From: Rheinheimera hassiensis | Lineage (GTDB): Bacteria > Pseudomonadota > Gammaproteobacteria > Enterobacterales > Alteromonadaceae | Direction of reading: 5' to 3' | Length of the DNA: 64,000 nt | Assembly: GCF_022436675.1 (NCBI RefSeq) | Contig: NZ_JAKUJZ010000003.1 | Span: forward strand, 62,001 to 126,000 | In this document: piece after piece, positions 7,428 to 15,000 of the stretch | How positions within the stretch are numbered: position 1 is the first letter of the stretch | Layout: every line of letters begins with the position of its first letter | Program-made: the position numbers and the translations under genes | The notes under the pieces: generated by a model | The model's database searches: none | The model's input: the letters and a program-made list of their open reading frames with translations, nothing else | What the model was told of the DNA's origin: nothing

Positions 7428-8621
7428 ATGTCTTTTTATTTACTGTGCAAAGTGTTGTTTAGCCGTAAAGTGGTTACAGGCTTGTTACTGGTGCAATTGG
7501 CCATGACATTAGCGCTGCTGTTAAACAGTATTTTACTGGCGCAACAAACGCAGCAGCAATTAAATCAGCCAACCGGGTTAGATTTAAATAACACCCTGGT
7601 GGCACTGCTTAAGCCAACTACGGCTTCGTTACGGGTTTATCCGGCGCTGCAAGAGCTGTTAGACCGGCAATTAGCTGCAGTACAGGCATTACCCGGTGTT
7701 ATCGCTGCGGCTTATGCCAATCAGTCGGCAATTTTGCAAGGCGGCAATAACGGTAATATCTATGATATAGAACAGGAAGAGCGGACTAATATCCCTACTG
7801 TCCCTATGTACTTTGTGTCAAAAGATTTTTTCAGTGTACTTAATGGCAAAGTGCTGCAAGGTGAGCTGCCACAACACTCAATATCGCTTGATGGCCCGGT
7901 TCAACCTGAAGTGGTGTTAACCAAAAGCCTGGCAGATAAACTGTTTTCTGGTGAAAGTGCCATAGGGCGGCAGAGTAGCCGTGGTCGGGTGGCTGCCGTT
8001 ATCGACGATTTCTACGGCCAGCGCTACAGTGACCACGTAATGTACAATAGTGTGCAGGTGGCACCGCCTTATGGTGTTGACTGGGGCTACAGCATTATGT
8101 TGCGCACACAGCCTGAGCAAACCGAGGCGGTACGGCAGAAGTTAGCCGACGTGTTACGCGCCGTAGAACCTGATATAGAGATATTCCATGTCCGCACTTT
8201 GGCCGAACAGCATAAAGATCTGTATCGTAACGAATATGGTTTAGCCATGTTACTGGCTATTTTAAGTGCGTTAATGTTGCTGGTTACTATGGTCTCAAGC
8301 TATAGCAGCACCCATTTTCATGCTTTAAAACGTCAGCAGGAAATTGGCGTTAAACGTGCTTTAGGCGCCAGCAAAAACACCATCTTACTGGAGCTTCTAA
8401 GTGAGAACTGGCTCTGCACCGTTATCGGCGCAGTTTTCGGTATCGGTTTGGCTTTACTATTAAATCAGGCGTTGGCACAGGTCATTACTATTCCGCCATT
8501 GAGCTGGTGGTTACCGCTGGCAACCTGCGCTATCTTGTTGCTTTGTGTCACTGTAGCGACATGGTATCCTGCGGCTATTGCTACCCGGATATCCCCGGCC
8601 ACTGCCACTAAAGCCTTATAA
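7428..8621 (+). CDS. ABC transporter permease, MacB/FtsX type (second)
   Basis: This is a 397-residue permease with the same plan as the preceding gene: N-terminal membrane segment (residues 15-37), periplasmic domain and three C-terminal membrane segments with GVKRALGASKNTILLELL. The two differ strongly in sequence, as expected of paired half-permeases. The start ATG has an upstream AAGGAG. Three bases separate its stop from the regulator gene, so transporter and two-component system are one transcription unit. Confidence 0.85.
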   Translation: MSFYLLCKVLFSRKVVTGLLLVQLAMTLALLLNSILLAQQTQQQLNQPTGLDLNNTLVALLKPTTASLRVYPALQELLDRQLAAVQALPGVIAAAYANQSAILQGGNNGNIYDIEQEERTNIPTVPMYFVSKDFFSVLNGKVLQGELPQHSISLDGPVQPEVVLTKSLADKLFSGESAIGRQSSRGRVAAVIDDFYGQRYSDHVMYNSVQVAPPYGVDWGYSIMLRTQPEQTEAVRQKLADVLRAVEPDIEIFHVRTLAEQHKDLYRNEYGLAMLLAILSALMLLVTMVSSYSSTHFHALKRQQEIGVKRALGASKNTILLELLSENWLCTVIGAVFGIGLALLLNQALAQVITIPPLSWWLPLATCAILLLCVTVATWYPAAIATRISPATATKAL

Positions 8622-8624
8622 ACT

Positions 8625-9965
8625 ATGCTGAAATTATTGGTTATTGATGACAATCAGCCAATCTGTCAGGCCCTGCAAACGCTGTTTGCGTTGCAGGGTT
8701 ATCAGGTGTTTTGTGCCCATACTCCCGAGCAGGCCTGGCAGTTGCTTGGCCAGCATAGCTTTAGCCAACACAGCATTGACTTAATCTTGCAGGATATGAA
8801 TTTTAGCGCTGGCGAAATGCAGGGCGCTCAGGGCAAAGCGTTGTTTTACCAGCTGCGAGAGCAATATGCCGATATTCCTGTCGTACTGATGACCGCCTGG
8901 ACCCAGTTAGAAATGGTGGTGGAACTGGTTAAAGCCGGTGCCACCGACTATATTGCCAAGCCCTGGGACGACCAGCGCCTGCTGCTTACCGTAGCTAATG
9001 CACTAAAACTAAAACAGCTGACACAGCAGCAACAGCGCGCAGAGCGTGAACGTAATGCCGCCTTTGCCGGTAAAGACCTGTGCGGCCTGGTGTTTGCCAG
9101 CAGCCAGATGCAGCAACTGCTGCAAATGACGCTGCAACTGGCACCGTCGTCGGCGGCGGTGCTGATTACCGGGCCGAATGGCGCCGGTAAAGAAGGCATA
9201 GCCAACGTATTGCATGCTAATTCTGCCCGTAAAGATAAGCCCTTTATTAAGGTGAATATGGGCGCCCTGCCCGCCGACTTAATGGAAGCCGAACTGTTTG
9301 GCGCCGAAGCCGGTGCCTATAGTGGCGCAACTAAAACCCGTATTGGCCGGTTTGAAGCCGCAGATGGCGGCAGTTTGTTTTTGGATGAAATTGGCAATTT
9401 GTCACTGGCCGGCCAGGCCAAGCTGCTGCGGGTGCTGCAAACCGGTGAGTTTGAACGCTTAGGCTCCAGCCAAACGCGCAAAGTAGATGTACGGCTAATC
9501 AGCGCAACTAATAGCGATTTAACCGCCGCTATTGCTCAGGGCCTGTTCCGCCAGGATTTATATTACCGCGTTAACGTGGTGCAACTGGCACTGCCTGCTT
9601 TAAGTGAGCGGCCGGATGACATCCTGCCACTGGCTCGTTATTTTCTAGCCGGTAAAAAAACCTTAAGTGCTGCTGCCGAACAGTTATTGCAACACTACCC
9701 CTGGCCCGGCAATGTGCGCGAGCTGCAAAACGTTTGCCAGCGTGCCTTGCTGCTAAGCAGCACTAATGATATTCAAAGCAACGATTTGGGTTTACCACAG
9801 TTTGCCCAGGCGGGTAAAAGAGCACTGGATGATATCGACCAGGCCCAACTGCAACAGGCGCTGCTACAAGCGGGGGGCGTAGTGTCGCGCGCAGCAAAAC
9901 AGCTGGGCATCAGCCGCCAGGCGTTGTACCGGCGTATGGAGTACTACGGTATTGATGCGCCCTAA
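8625..9965 (+). CDS. Sigma-54-dependent response regulator (NtrC family)
   Basis: This is a 446-residue regulator. Residues 1-120 form a receiver with phosphoacceptor D57 (LILQDMNFS). Residues 150-370 are the AAA+ domain with Walker A GPNGAGKE and Walker B GGSLFLDEIG. The C-terminal 45 residues are a Fis-type helix-turn-helix (VSRAAKQLGISRQALYRRM). The sigma-54 contact loop reads GAYSGA (residues 230-235) instead of GAFTGA, two conservative changes. With the TGTCCGC dyads and the -24/-12 promoter upstream of the first gene, the operon is probably autoregulated. The signal is read by the kinase encoded next. Confidence 0.9.
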   Translation: MLKLLVIDDNQPICQALQTLFALQGYQVFCAHTPEQAWQLLGQHSFSQHSIDLILQDMNFSAGEMQGAQGKALFYQLREQYADIPVVLMTAWTQLEMVVELVKAGATDYIAKPWDDQRLLLTVANALKLKQLTQQQQRAERERNAAFAGKDLCGLVFASSQMQQLLQMTLQLAPSSAAVLITGPNGAGKEGIANVLHANSARKDKPFIKVNMGALPADLMEAELFGAEAGAYSGATKTRIGRFEAADGGSLFLDEIGNLSLAGQAKLLRVLQTGEFERLGSSQTRKVDVRLISATNSDLTAAIAQGLFRQDLYYRVNVVQLALPALSERPDDILPLARYFLAGKKTLSAAAEQLLQHYPWPGNVRELQNVCQRALLLSSTNDIQSNDLGLPQFAQAGKRALDDIDQAQLQQALLQAGGVVSRAAKQLGISRQALYRRMEYYGIDAP

Positions 9966-11289
9966 GCAGCGTTTTTATCTGCCAAGATTAGCAAAGTTAA
10001 CCACCAATAGTCGGTTAAATGCGCTATGTGCAGCTATCGCCCTACTGTTGCTGGCAGTTCAGTACGCTTTTTTTGTTGCCAACGCCGTCGTCACCCTGGT
10101 GATATGCGTTGGCGTTGTGGTTTTGGCGCTGCTACTACGCTGGGTTTTAAAGCCGCTGCAACTGGAAATTCAGGCCCTTAACCTGCACGCGCAAAACCTG
10201 CAGGATGGCAGTTTTAACACCAGCGCTAATCAGCTCAGAGTACTTGAGCTCAGCAGCCTGGCTAGCAGCTTAAATGCCATGTCGGCTCAGCTGCGTACCG
10301 AGCGCGCCACCTTATATCAGCGCGAGTTACTGCTTGATACTGTATTACAAAGCAGCCCGACGGCGCTGCTGCTAACCGATGCCAGCGATACTGTATTAAT
10401 GACTAACCCGGCGGCACGGCTGCTGCTTAACAGCGGTAAAGCCTTTGATGGCAGTAAGCTGTTTGCCGTTACCGGTATGCAGCCACAACTGGCTGCAGCC
10501 TTGCATAGCCGCCAACAAGGCCTGATCCGGTTGGAAAGCACCGAACAAGCCGTATGGCATTTATCTGTCAGCCAGTTTCAGCTTAACCAGAAGCAACACT
10601 GGCTGTATTTGCTAAAACCCCTTACCCGCGAAATTCAGCGCGAAGAGTTAAACGCCTGGAAAAAACTGCTAAGGGTAATAGGCCATGAACTGAATAATAC
10701 GCTGGCGCCGCTATCGTCACTGGCATTTTCTGGCAGCCAGCTTGCACAGCAGCAACATAATACGGCGTTGGGGCAATTGTTTGACACCATCAGCGAGCGC
10801 TGCTTGCAGCTTAATCAGTTTGTGCAGGCCTATATTCAGTTTGCCAAATTGCCGCCGCCGCAATGGTGCGACATCAACTGGCCCAGGCTGATAAACCAGC
10901 TACAGGATCAATATGAGTTTGAACTGCAAGGTGAACTGCCAAACCAAAGCTGGCAGGCCGATCCGCAACAGTTAACCCAGTTACTGCTGAACTTGCTAAA
11001 AAATGCCCATGAAAGCGGCAGCAACCCAGAGCAAATTTCACTGCGGATAACACAAACGCCAGACAAGCTACTGCTGATATTGCAGGACAGCGGAGGCGGT
11101 ATGACAGAACAGGTATTACAACATGCGCTGGTACCGTTTTATACCAGCAAACCCCAGGGCTCTGGTATTGGCCTGACATTATGCCGTGACATTGCCGAGG
11201 CACATGGCGGCAGCATCAGTTTGCGTAATCAGCCACCGGGGCTTGAAGTCACGGTGCAATTGGCAAAGCAAACACCCGCGGCGCTATAA
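9955..11289 (+). CDS. Sensor histidine kinase (NtrB-like)
   Basis: This is a 444-residue kinase. Two membrane segments near residues 20-65 with almost no periplasmic loop are followed by a HAMP-like linker, a PAS-like region (residues 115-215), the phosphoacceptor H244 in IGHELNNTLAPL, and an ATPase domain (NLLKNAHESG, DSGGGM, GSGIGLTLCRDI). The lack of a periplasmic sensor region suggests it senses inside the membrane or takes input from the transporter. The ATG at 9955 overlaps the regulator stop; a TTG one codon earlier is also possible. It is the partner of the preceding regulator by position and type. Confidence 0.88.
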   Translation: MRPKQRFYLPRLAKLTTNSRLNALCAAIALLLLAVQYAFFVANAVVTLVICVGVVVLALLLRWVLKPLQLEIQALNLHAQNLQDGSFNTSANQLRVLELSSLASSLNAMSAQLRTERATLYQRELLLDTVLQSSPTALLLTDASDTVLMTNPAARLLLNSGKAFDGSKLFAVTGMQPQLAAALHSRQQGLIRLESTEQAVWHLSVSQFQLNQKQHWLYLLKPLTREIQREELNAWKKLLRVIGHELNNTLAPLSSLAFSGSQLAQQQHNTALGQLFDTISERCLQLNQFVQAYIQFAKLPPPQWCDINWPRLINQLQDQYEFELQGELPNQSWQADPQQLTQLLLNLLKNAHESGSNPEQISLRITQTPDKLLLILQDSGGGMTEQVLQHALVPFYTSKPQGSGIGLTLCRDIAEAHGGSISLRNQPPGLEVTVQLAKQTPAAL

Positions 11290-11294
11290 GCTTT

Positions 11295-11633
11295 TTATTC
11301 CCACTGCACGGGAGTCTGCTTTTTCTGGGCTTTTTGCAGCATTTCCACTAACGGCATTGCCCGTACATTCAGGCTAATATAGGCTTTGCCAGTGTCGCTT
11401 TGCCCTTTATTAGCTTGTTCAGCTTCAGTTTGTGCTGCTTTTTCCTGCTCTGTTTCAGCTATCGCATTCAATCCCTGCTGCAGCTGCGCCAGTGCTGTTG
11501 CGACGTCTTCGGTAAATAATGCCGATGGAATTTTTTCGTCACGACCCATCAGTTTTAATAATTTAAGCGCCACATCTTTAAAGTAAATAAGATCGCCGCT
11601 GGCTTTGGATTTAAAGGTTACTATCATGCTCAC
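11295..11633 (-). CDS. DUF1840 domain protein
   Basis: This 112-residue soluble protein starts MIVTFKSKASGDLIYFKDVA (after two extra residues) and matches the DUF1840 family, small proteins of unknown function in proteobacteria. A central Gln/Ala/Glu-rich stretch (residues 55-85) is probably coiled coil. The C-terminus LVEMLQKAQKKQTPVQWE is basic and ends in a typical VxWE. It is convergent with the kinase gene, with only five bases between the stops. Function cannot be assigned. Confidence 0.8.
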   Translation of the reverse strand: MSMIVTFKSKASGDLIYFKDVALKLLKLMGRDEKIPSALFTEDVATALAQLQQGLNAIAETEQEKAAQTEAEQANKGQSDTGKAYISLNVRAMPLVEMLQKAQKKQTPVQWE

Positions 11634-11852
11634 TTTACCCCTGTGTTATAAGCCGCCGGGCTAATAATTGCCCGGCTGAACAATAACTGCAGCATAACGC
11701 TAAAACCGCTGCCAATGTTGAAATATATTTTGCTCTGGTGCAAAGCGGTAAACCAAGGTACCAGCAGTTATACAATACTGTGCTTAATAGCCTTAACCGG
11801 TTTATTTAAAAAATAATTTTGATCCAGCGCAAATTAAGCTTGCATAAAAAAC

Positions 11853-11874
11853 GAGCGCTAATTAGAATGCGCTC
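11853..11874 (+). other. Hairpin overlapping the 5' side of the riboswitch
   Basis: GAGCGC (11853-11858) pairs perfectly with GCGCTC (11869-11874) across a ten-base AT-rich loop. The second arm falls in the segment expected to form the 5' strand of riboswitch helix P1. It could compete with aptamer folding, or it may simply be an upstream stem. The rest of 11634-11850 shows no gene and no other structure I can name. Confidence 0.35.
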
Positions 11875-11970
11875 GCTCGAAAGGCAAGTCTTCCGAAAGG
11901 AAGTACACGCAAAGCTTCAGGTCTAAGGGTTGTCAAGTAATGACATCTACGATAGCTGGGCTGCCGTCGC
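11868..11970 (+). promoter_or_regulatory. c-di-GMP-I riboswitch (GEMM-I)
   Basis: The conserved parts of the class I cyclic-di-GMP aptamer occur in order. They are GGCAAG, a CTTCC-GAAA-GGAAG helix capped by the GAAA tetraloop (near 11890-11903), ACACGCAAAGC (11905-11915), a receptor-like AGGTCTAAGG, and a second helix ending GATAGCTGGGCTGCCG (11951-11966). The layout follows the Vibrio Vc2 aptamer. It lies in the 5' leader of the DUF3718 gene. No clear rho-independent terminator follows it, so control of translation or of an atypical stem (GACATG-CTG-CATGTC at 12007-12021) is more likely. Ends are approximate. Confidence 0.85.
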
Positions 11971-12097
11971 AAATGCGATGTTTATTCTGCTCTGTCAGAG
12001 TTACTCGACATGCTGCATGTCCTTTCGCGATAAGCACTTCAAATGACTGAAGCTGCTTAATTAAAGATTGTGAAATAACTCATTTTGGAGCACGACT

Positions 12098-12469
12098 ATG
12101 AAAGCAAAATTAATCACCTTAGCTACTGTTATCGCCGCCACTTCATTTATCAGCACTCCAGTTGCAGCTAACGACCAGCTGGCACAATCAATTTGCTCTT
12201 ACGTTGCAGCAGATAACAAAAACAACCTGCGTAAAACCTTAGCTGACAACCGTTTACGTTTACGTGCAGTATACGATGGTATCGTATGTGACGGTTTACC
12301 ACTGGTTCGCCATGCTATCAAACACAATGCCGCTGACACTGCAGGCTTTATTCTTAGCCAGTTGCCAGGCAGCCTGGTTGCCGCTTCAGGTGACGCAGAG
12401 TGGGCTACAAGCAACGGTTTTGCTGCATCGCCAATTATCGCTTCTATCAAAGAGCGTAGCGCCAGCTAA
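12098..12469 (+). CDS. Secreted DUF3718 protein under c-di-GMP riboswitch
   Basis: This is a 123-residue protein with a clear signal peptide (residues 1-24, cleaved after PVAA). The mature domain has two Cys (in SICSYVAAD and GIVCDGLP), probably a disulfide, in the pattern of the DUF3718 family. It should be periplasmic or secreted. GGAG lies seven bases before the ATG. The long leader contains a c-di-GMP-I riboswitch, so its level should follow cellular c-di-GMP and hence the motile/sessile switch. The function of DUF3718 is unknown. Confidence 0.85.
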   Translation: MKAKLITLATVIAATSFISTPVAANDQLAQSICSYVAADNKNNLRKTLADNRLRLRAVYDGIVCDGLPLVRHAIKHNAADTAGFILSQLPGSLVAASGDAEWATSNGFAASPIIASIKERSAS

Positions 12470-12489
12470 TAAGCTAATTCTTTTAAATA

Positions 12490-12517
12490 AAGGCGCCGGT
12501 TTGGCGCCTTTGTTTTT
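12490..12517 (+). terminator. Rho-independent terminator
   Basis: AAGGCGCC and GGCGCCTT form an eight-base-pair stem with a GGTTT loop, followed by TGTTTTT. It ends the DUF3718 transcript. Confidence 0.85.
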
Positions 12518-12527
12518 GCTGCAATGC

Positions 12528-12555
12528 TTGGCTTAGCGCCGGGCTTTGCTATAAT
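12528..12555 (+). promoter_or_regulatory. Extended -10 promoter of the guanidine exporter
   Basis: TGC followed by TATAAT (12550-12555) is a consensus extended -10. A TTGGCT about 16 bases upstream may act as the -35. Transcription from here would begin just before the guanidine-II hairpins. Confidence 0.65.
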
Positions 12556-12572
12556 CCGCTTTCAACCTGCCT

Positions 12573-12616
12573 GACGGGACGACCCGCCAGCGCATCTGTA
12601 ACGGGGACGACCCCAC
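12573..12616 (+). promoter_or_regulatory. Guanidine-II riboswitch (mini-ykkC)
   Basis: Two small hairpins each carry an ACGA loop: CGGG-ACGA-CCCG (12575-12586) and GGGG-ACGA-CCCC (12603-12614), with a 16-base linker. Paired ACGR-loop hairpins are the defining form of the guanidine-II class. This class binds free guanidinium and turns on translation of exporters. The downstream gene is a guanidinium exporter of the SMR family, which confirms the reading. Confidence 0.92.
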
Positions 12617-12636
12617 CCGCTTTTGGTACTACCACT

Positions 12637-12951
12637 ATGTCATGGTTTTTACTTTCTCTGGCAGGCCTGTTCGAAATTGGCTGGGCGCTTGGGCTTAAAT
12701 ACAGTGCTGGCTTTACTAAACTCTGGCCATCAGTATTTACATTAATAGCTATGCTGATCAGTATCAGCTTATTAGGCCTGGCTATGCGCCAGCTACCGGT
12801 GGGCACAGCCTACGCTGTTTGGACAGGTATCGGTGCTGTGGGTACCGTTATTGCCGGTATTATTTTGTTTAATGATCCGGTTAACCTGCCGCGGGTATTG
12901 AGTATTATGTTAATTCTGGCCGGAATCATTGGCTTAAAGCTAAGCTCTTAA
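12637..12951 (+). CDS. sugE: Guanidinium exporter, SMR family (Gdx/SugE)
   Basis: This is a 104-residue protein with four membrane helices and the SMR core. Glu13 in the first helix ([16 protein letters not shown]) is the proton/substrate site, and [17 protein letters not shown] is the third-helix signature of the Gdx/SugE subfamily. These are dual-topology dimers that exchange guanidinium for protons. The guanidine-II riboswitch 20 bases upstream supports guanidinium as the substrate over quaternary-ammonium drugs. The ribosome-binding site is weak, as is usual for genes whose start is controlled by this riboswitch. Confidence 0.93.
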   Translation: MSWFLLSLAGLFEIGWALGLKYSAGFTKLWPSVFTLIAMLISISLLGLAMRQLPVGTAYAVWTGIGAVGTVIAGIILFNDPVNLPRVLSIMLILAGIIGLKLSS

Positions 12952-12970
12952 AAGCAATCTGGTTAAAAAC

Positions 12971-13002
12971 AGCCGCTGTCAGTGCAGCTGCAGCGGCTTT
13001 GT
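12971..13002 (+). terminator. Rho-independent terminator between convergent genes
   Basis: AGCCGCTG (12971-12978) pairs with CAGCGGCT (12991-12998) and is followed by TTTGTAT. It lies between the ends of the guanidine exporter gene and the convergent antiporter gene, overlapping the latter's stop region. Confidence 0.6.
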
Positions 13003-13003
13003 A

Positions 13004-14554
13004 TCAGGCTTTTATATTAAAACAATGCTGTCGGACATGCTCTGCGATACCGACACCGGCCTCTGACATCGTTAAGTAGGTTTGATCAGCGCCGGCAGCA
13101 ATAATATTGCGGGCTTCATCATCGTGCATACTGTGCGACACAATAAAGCCATTAAAACCAGCCTGGCGTAATTTTGTTGCGGCTATCATCTTGGCTTCAA
13201 CATCATTCATGCTCAGGATCACGGCTTCTACACTGCCAAAATCCAGGCCTTGCCAAAATACCTGATCTTCTGCATCAGCATAGAAAATATTAATACCTTT
13301 TTTTTGATGCTCGGCAACTTTAGCCGGATCAGAATCCATGGCAATAATTGCGCGGCTGCTGGCTAAATAATTATACGCTGCAGTGCCGGTGCGCCCCATG
13401 CCCATAATCAGTACATCCGCATTACTTAATGACACCGGTTGCTCATCCGGATGATGAATATTACGTTCAAACTTCAGCAGCCGGTTACACAGCTTGTCAT
13501 ACAAGGGGTGCGCCAAACGATTTAACGGCGCGGAGATCACAAACGAAATAGCAACGGTAAGTGCCAAAGGAATAAGCCATTCGGGCAACACGACACTGGC
13601 GACTATCAGGCCAAACTCACTGTAATTGGTCAGGCTGATACTGGCTAAAAAAGCACTACGGGCGCGTAACTTGAACAGGATTAACAATAAGAAGAACAAT
13701 ATCGCTTTGACCGGTAACAATAATGACATGACACCGGCAAACAGCCAGGCATTTGCATCCGGCAGGCCATCAATACCAATTTGCAGGAAAAACCCCACCA
13801 GAAAAAACTCTTTAATACTCCAGAGCGATTTAGATAGCTCGCCAGCGCGCGCGTGTTTTGCCAGCATAGCGCCAAATACCAGCGCGCCAAGCTCAGAGCT
13901 TAGCCCCACCAGCTCAAAGCCCTGGCCACCAATTACCAGTGCCAATAGCAAGCCAAATAAAATCAGCAGGTCTTCATGGCCACTGGCATCAAGCAATTTA
14001 TATAACACAGGGCGCAACAGCGGCAGAGCAAATACCAGCAGTGCCCAGGGCGATGGTATAGTGCCATTGGCCAGGCTCATAACCAGCAGTGCCAGTAAAT
14101 CCTGCATGATCAGAATACCAATGGCAACGCGGCCATGAAAAGCGCGAATTTCACGCTTGCCTTCCAGTACCTTAGCCGCCAGTACAGTACTGGAAAATGC
14201 CAGCGCCACGGCCAGCATTAGCGCCTGATACCAGCTTACGTCAAAAATCAGCAGCACAGCCGGTAATGTAAGGACAATCGACAAGCAAAAATGCAGGATA
14301 CTGCCACCCAGTACTTCAGGCTTGCCTAAACTGCGTACATTGAGCTTTAAACCTACGGTAAATAGCAGCAGCAACACACCCAGGTGCGCCACATGATGAA
14401 TAATAGATGGCCCTTCTGATGGCAGGTTTAAATCAGAGGCCGTAGCAGAAATGACAAAACCAGCCAGCAAATAACCGACTAAAGGCGGCAGGCCGATGGC
14501 CCGTACCAGCAAACCCAGCGAAAATGCAAAGCCTATCCACACCGCTTCCAGCAT
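13004..14554 (-). CDS. Kef-type cation:proton antiporter (CPA2) with TrkA-N domain
   Basis: This is a 516-residue protein. Residues 1-380 form about twelve membrane segments of the CPA2 Na+/H+ or K+/H+ exchanger fold. Residues 395-510 form a TrkA-N Rossmann domain (DVLIMGMGRTGTAAYNYL, then IAMDSDPAKV) that binds NAD(H). There is no C-terminal TrkA-C domain, so the arrangement resembles YbaL/KefB-like proteins without the last module. Ribosome-binding sequence AAAGGATAA precedes the ATG. It probably exports K+ in exchange for protons. The exact ion is not visible from sequence. Confidence 0.85.
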   Translation of the reverse strand: MLEAVWIGFAFSLGLLVRAIGLPPLVGYLLAGFVISATASDLNLPSEGPSIIHHVAHLGVLLLLFTVGLKLNVRSLGKPEVLGGSILHFCLSIVLTLPAVLLIFDVSWYQALMLAVALAFSSTVLAAKVLEGKREIRAFHGRVAIGILIMQDLLALLVMSLANGTIPSPWALLVFALPLLRPVLYKLLDASGHEDLLILFGLLLALVIGGQGFELVGLSSELGALVFGAMLAKHARAGELSKSLWSIKEFFLVGFFLQIGIDGLPDANAWLFAGVMSLLLPVKAILFFLLLILFKLRARSAFLASISLTNYSEFGLIVASVVLPEWLIPLALTVAISFVISAPLNRLAHPLYDKLCNRLLKFERNIHHPDEQPVSLSNADVLIMGMGRTGTAAYNYLASSRAIIAMDSDPAKVAEHQKKGINIFYADAEDQVFWQGLDFGSVEAVILSMNDVEAKMIAATKLRQAGFNGFIVSHSMHDDEARNIIAAGADQTYLTMSEAGVGIAEHVRQHCFNIKA

Positions 14555-14621
14555 CTGTTTATCCTTTTTATCCGGTGGTTAATATAGTAGCGTAATAACC
14601 AAGTTCACCTATTAATGTGGA

Positions 14622-14864
14622 TCATGTCCGCGTTAAAAACTTGGCAGCCTGCCACTCTGCCTGCGTTATCGGGCTGGTTTCACCTTGTGGCACATTATGG
14701 CTGACAGCAAAATGTTTACGCTTGGCAACTTTTTGTAATATATCGATATTTTGCTCGTCTGTGCGCTTATTCCAGTCCACTATTTCACTGATGTGACGAT
14801 AACAACCAACACATAACTTATCGCTGTTAAGCCGGCAACTGGCTACGCAGGGCGATTCAACCAC
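14622..14864 (-). CDS. DUF1289 small cysteine-rich protein
   Basis: This 80-residue protein begins MVESPCVASCRLNSDKLCVG and matches DUF1289, with four Cys spaced CxxxC...CxxC near the N-terminus that may bind iron-sulfur or zinc. The start is GTG with AAGGAG seven bases upstream. It lies 68 bp upstream of the antiporter gene on the same strand. Members often stand near dehydratase or metabolic genes, but no function is established. Confidence 0.85.
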   Translation of the reverse strand: MVESPCVASCRLNSDKLCVGCYRHISEIVDWNKRTDEQNIDILQKVAKRKHFAVSHNVPQGETSPITQAEWQAAKFLTRT

Positions 14865-15000
14865 ATTTTACTCCTTGCTTTTATCTTTTGTTGTATGAGT
14901 TCTGACGCAAGGCCAGCATACAACGCTTAACTCTGCTACGGCTTTATGCCACTCTACAACAGAGAATAAAACTATGATAAGAAAATACAGGAACCTACCA

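Noticed and set aside
13626..14138. 170-codon open frame on the plus strand
   Set aside because: It is the antisense of the Kef-type antiporter gene and has no ribosome-binding site or protein-like composition.
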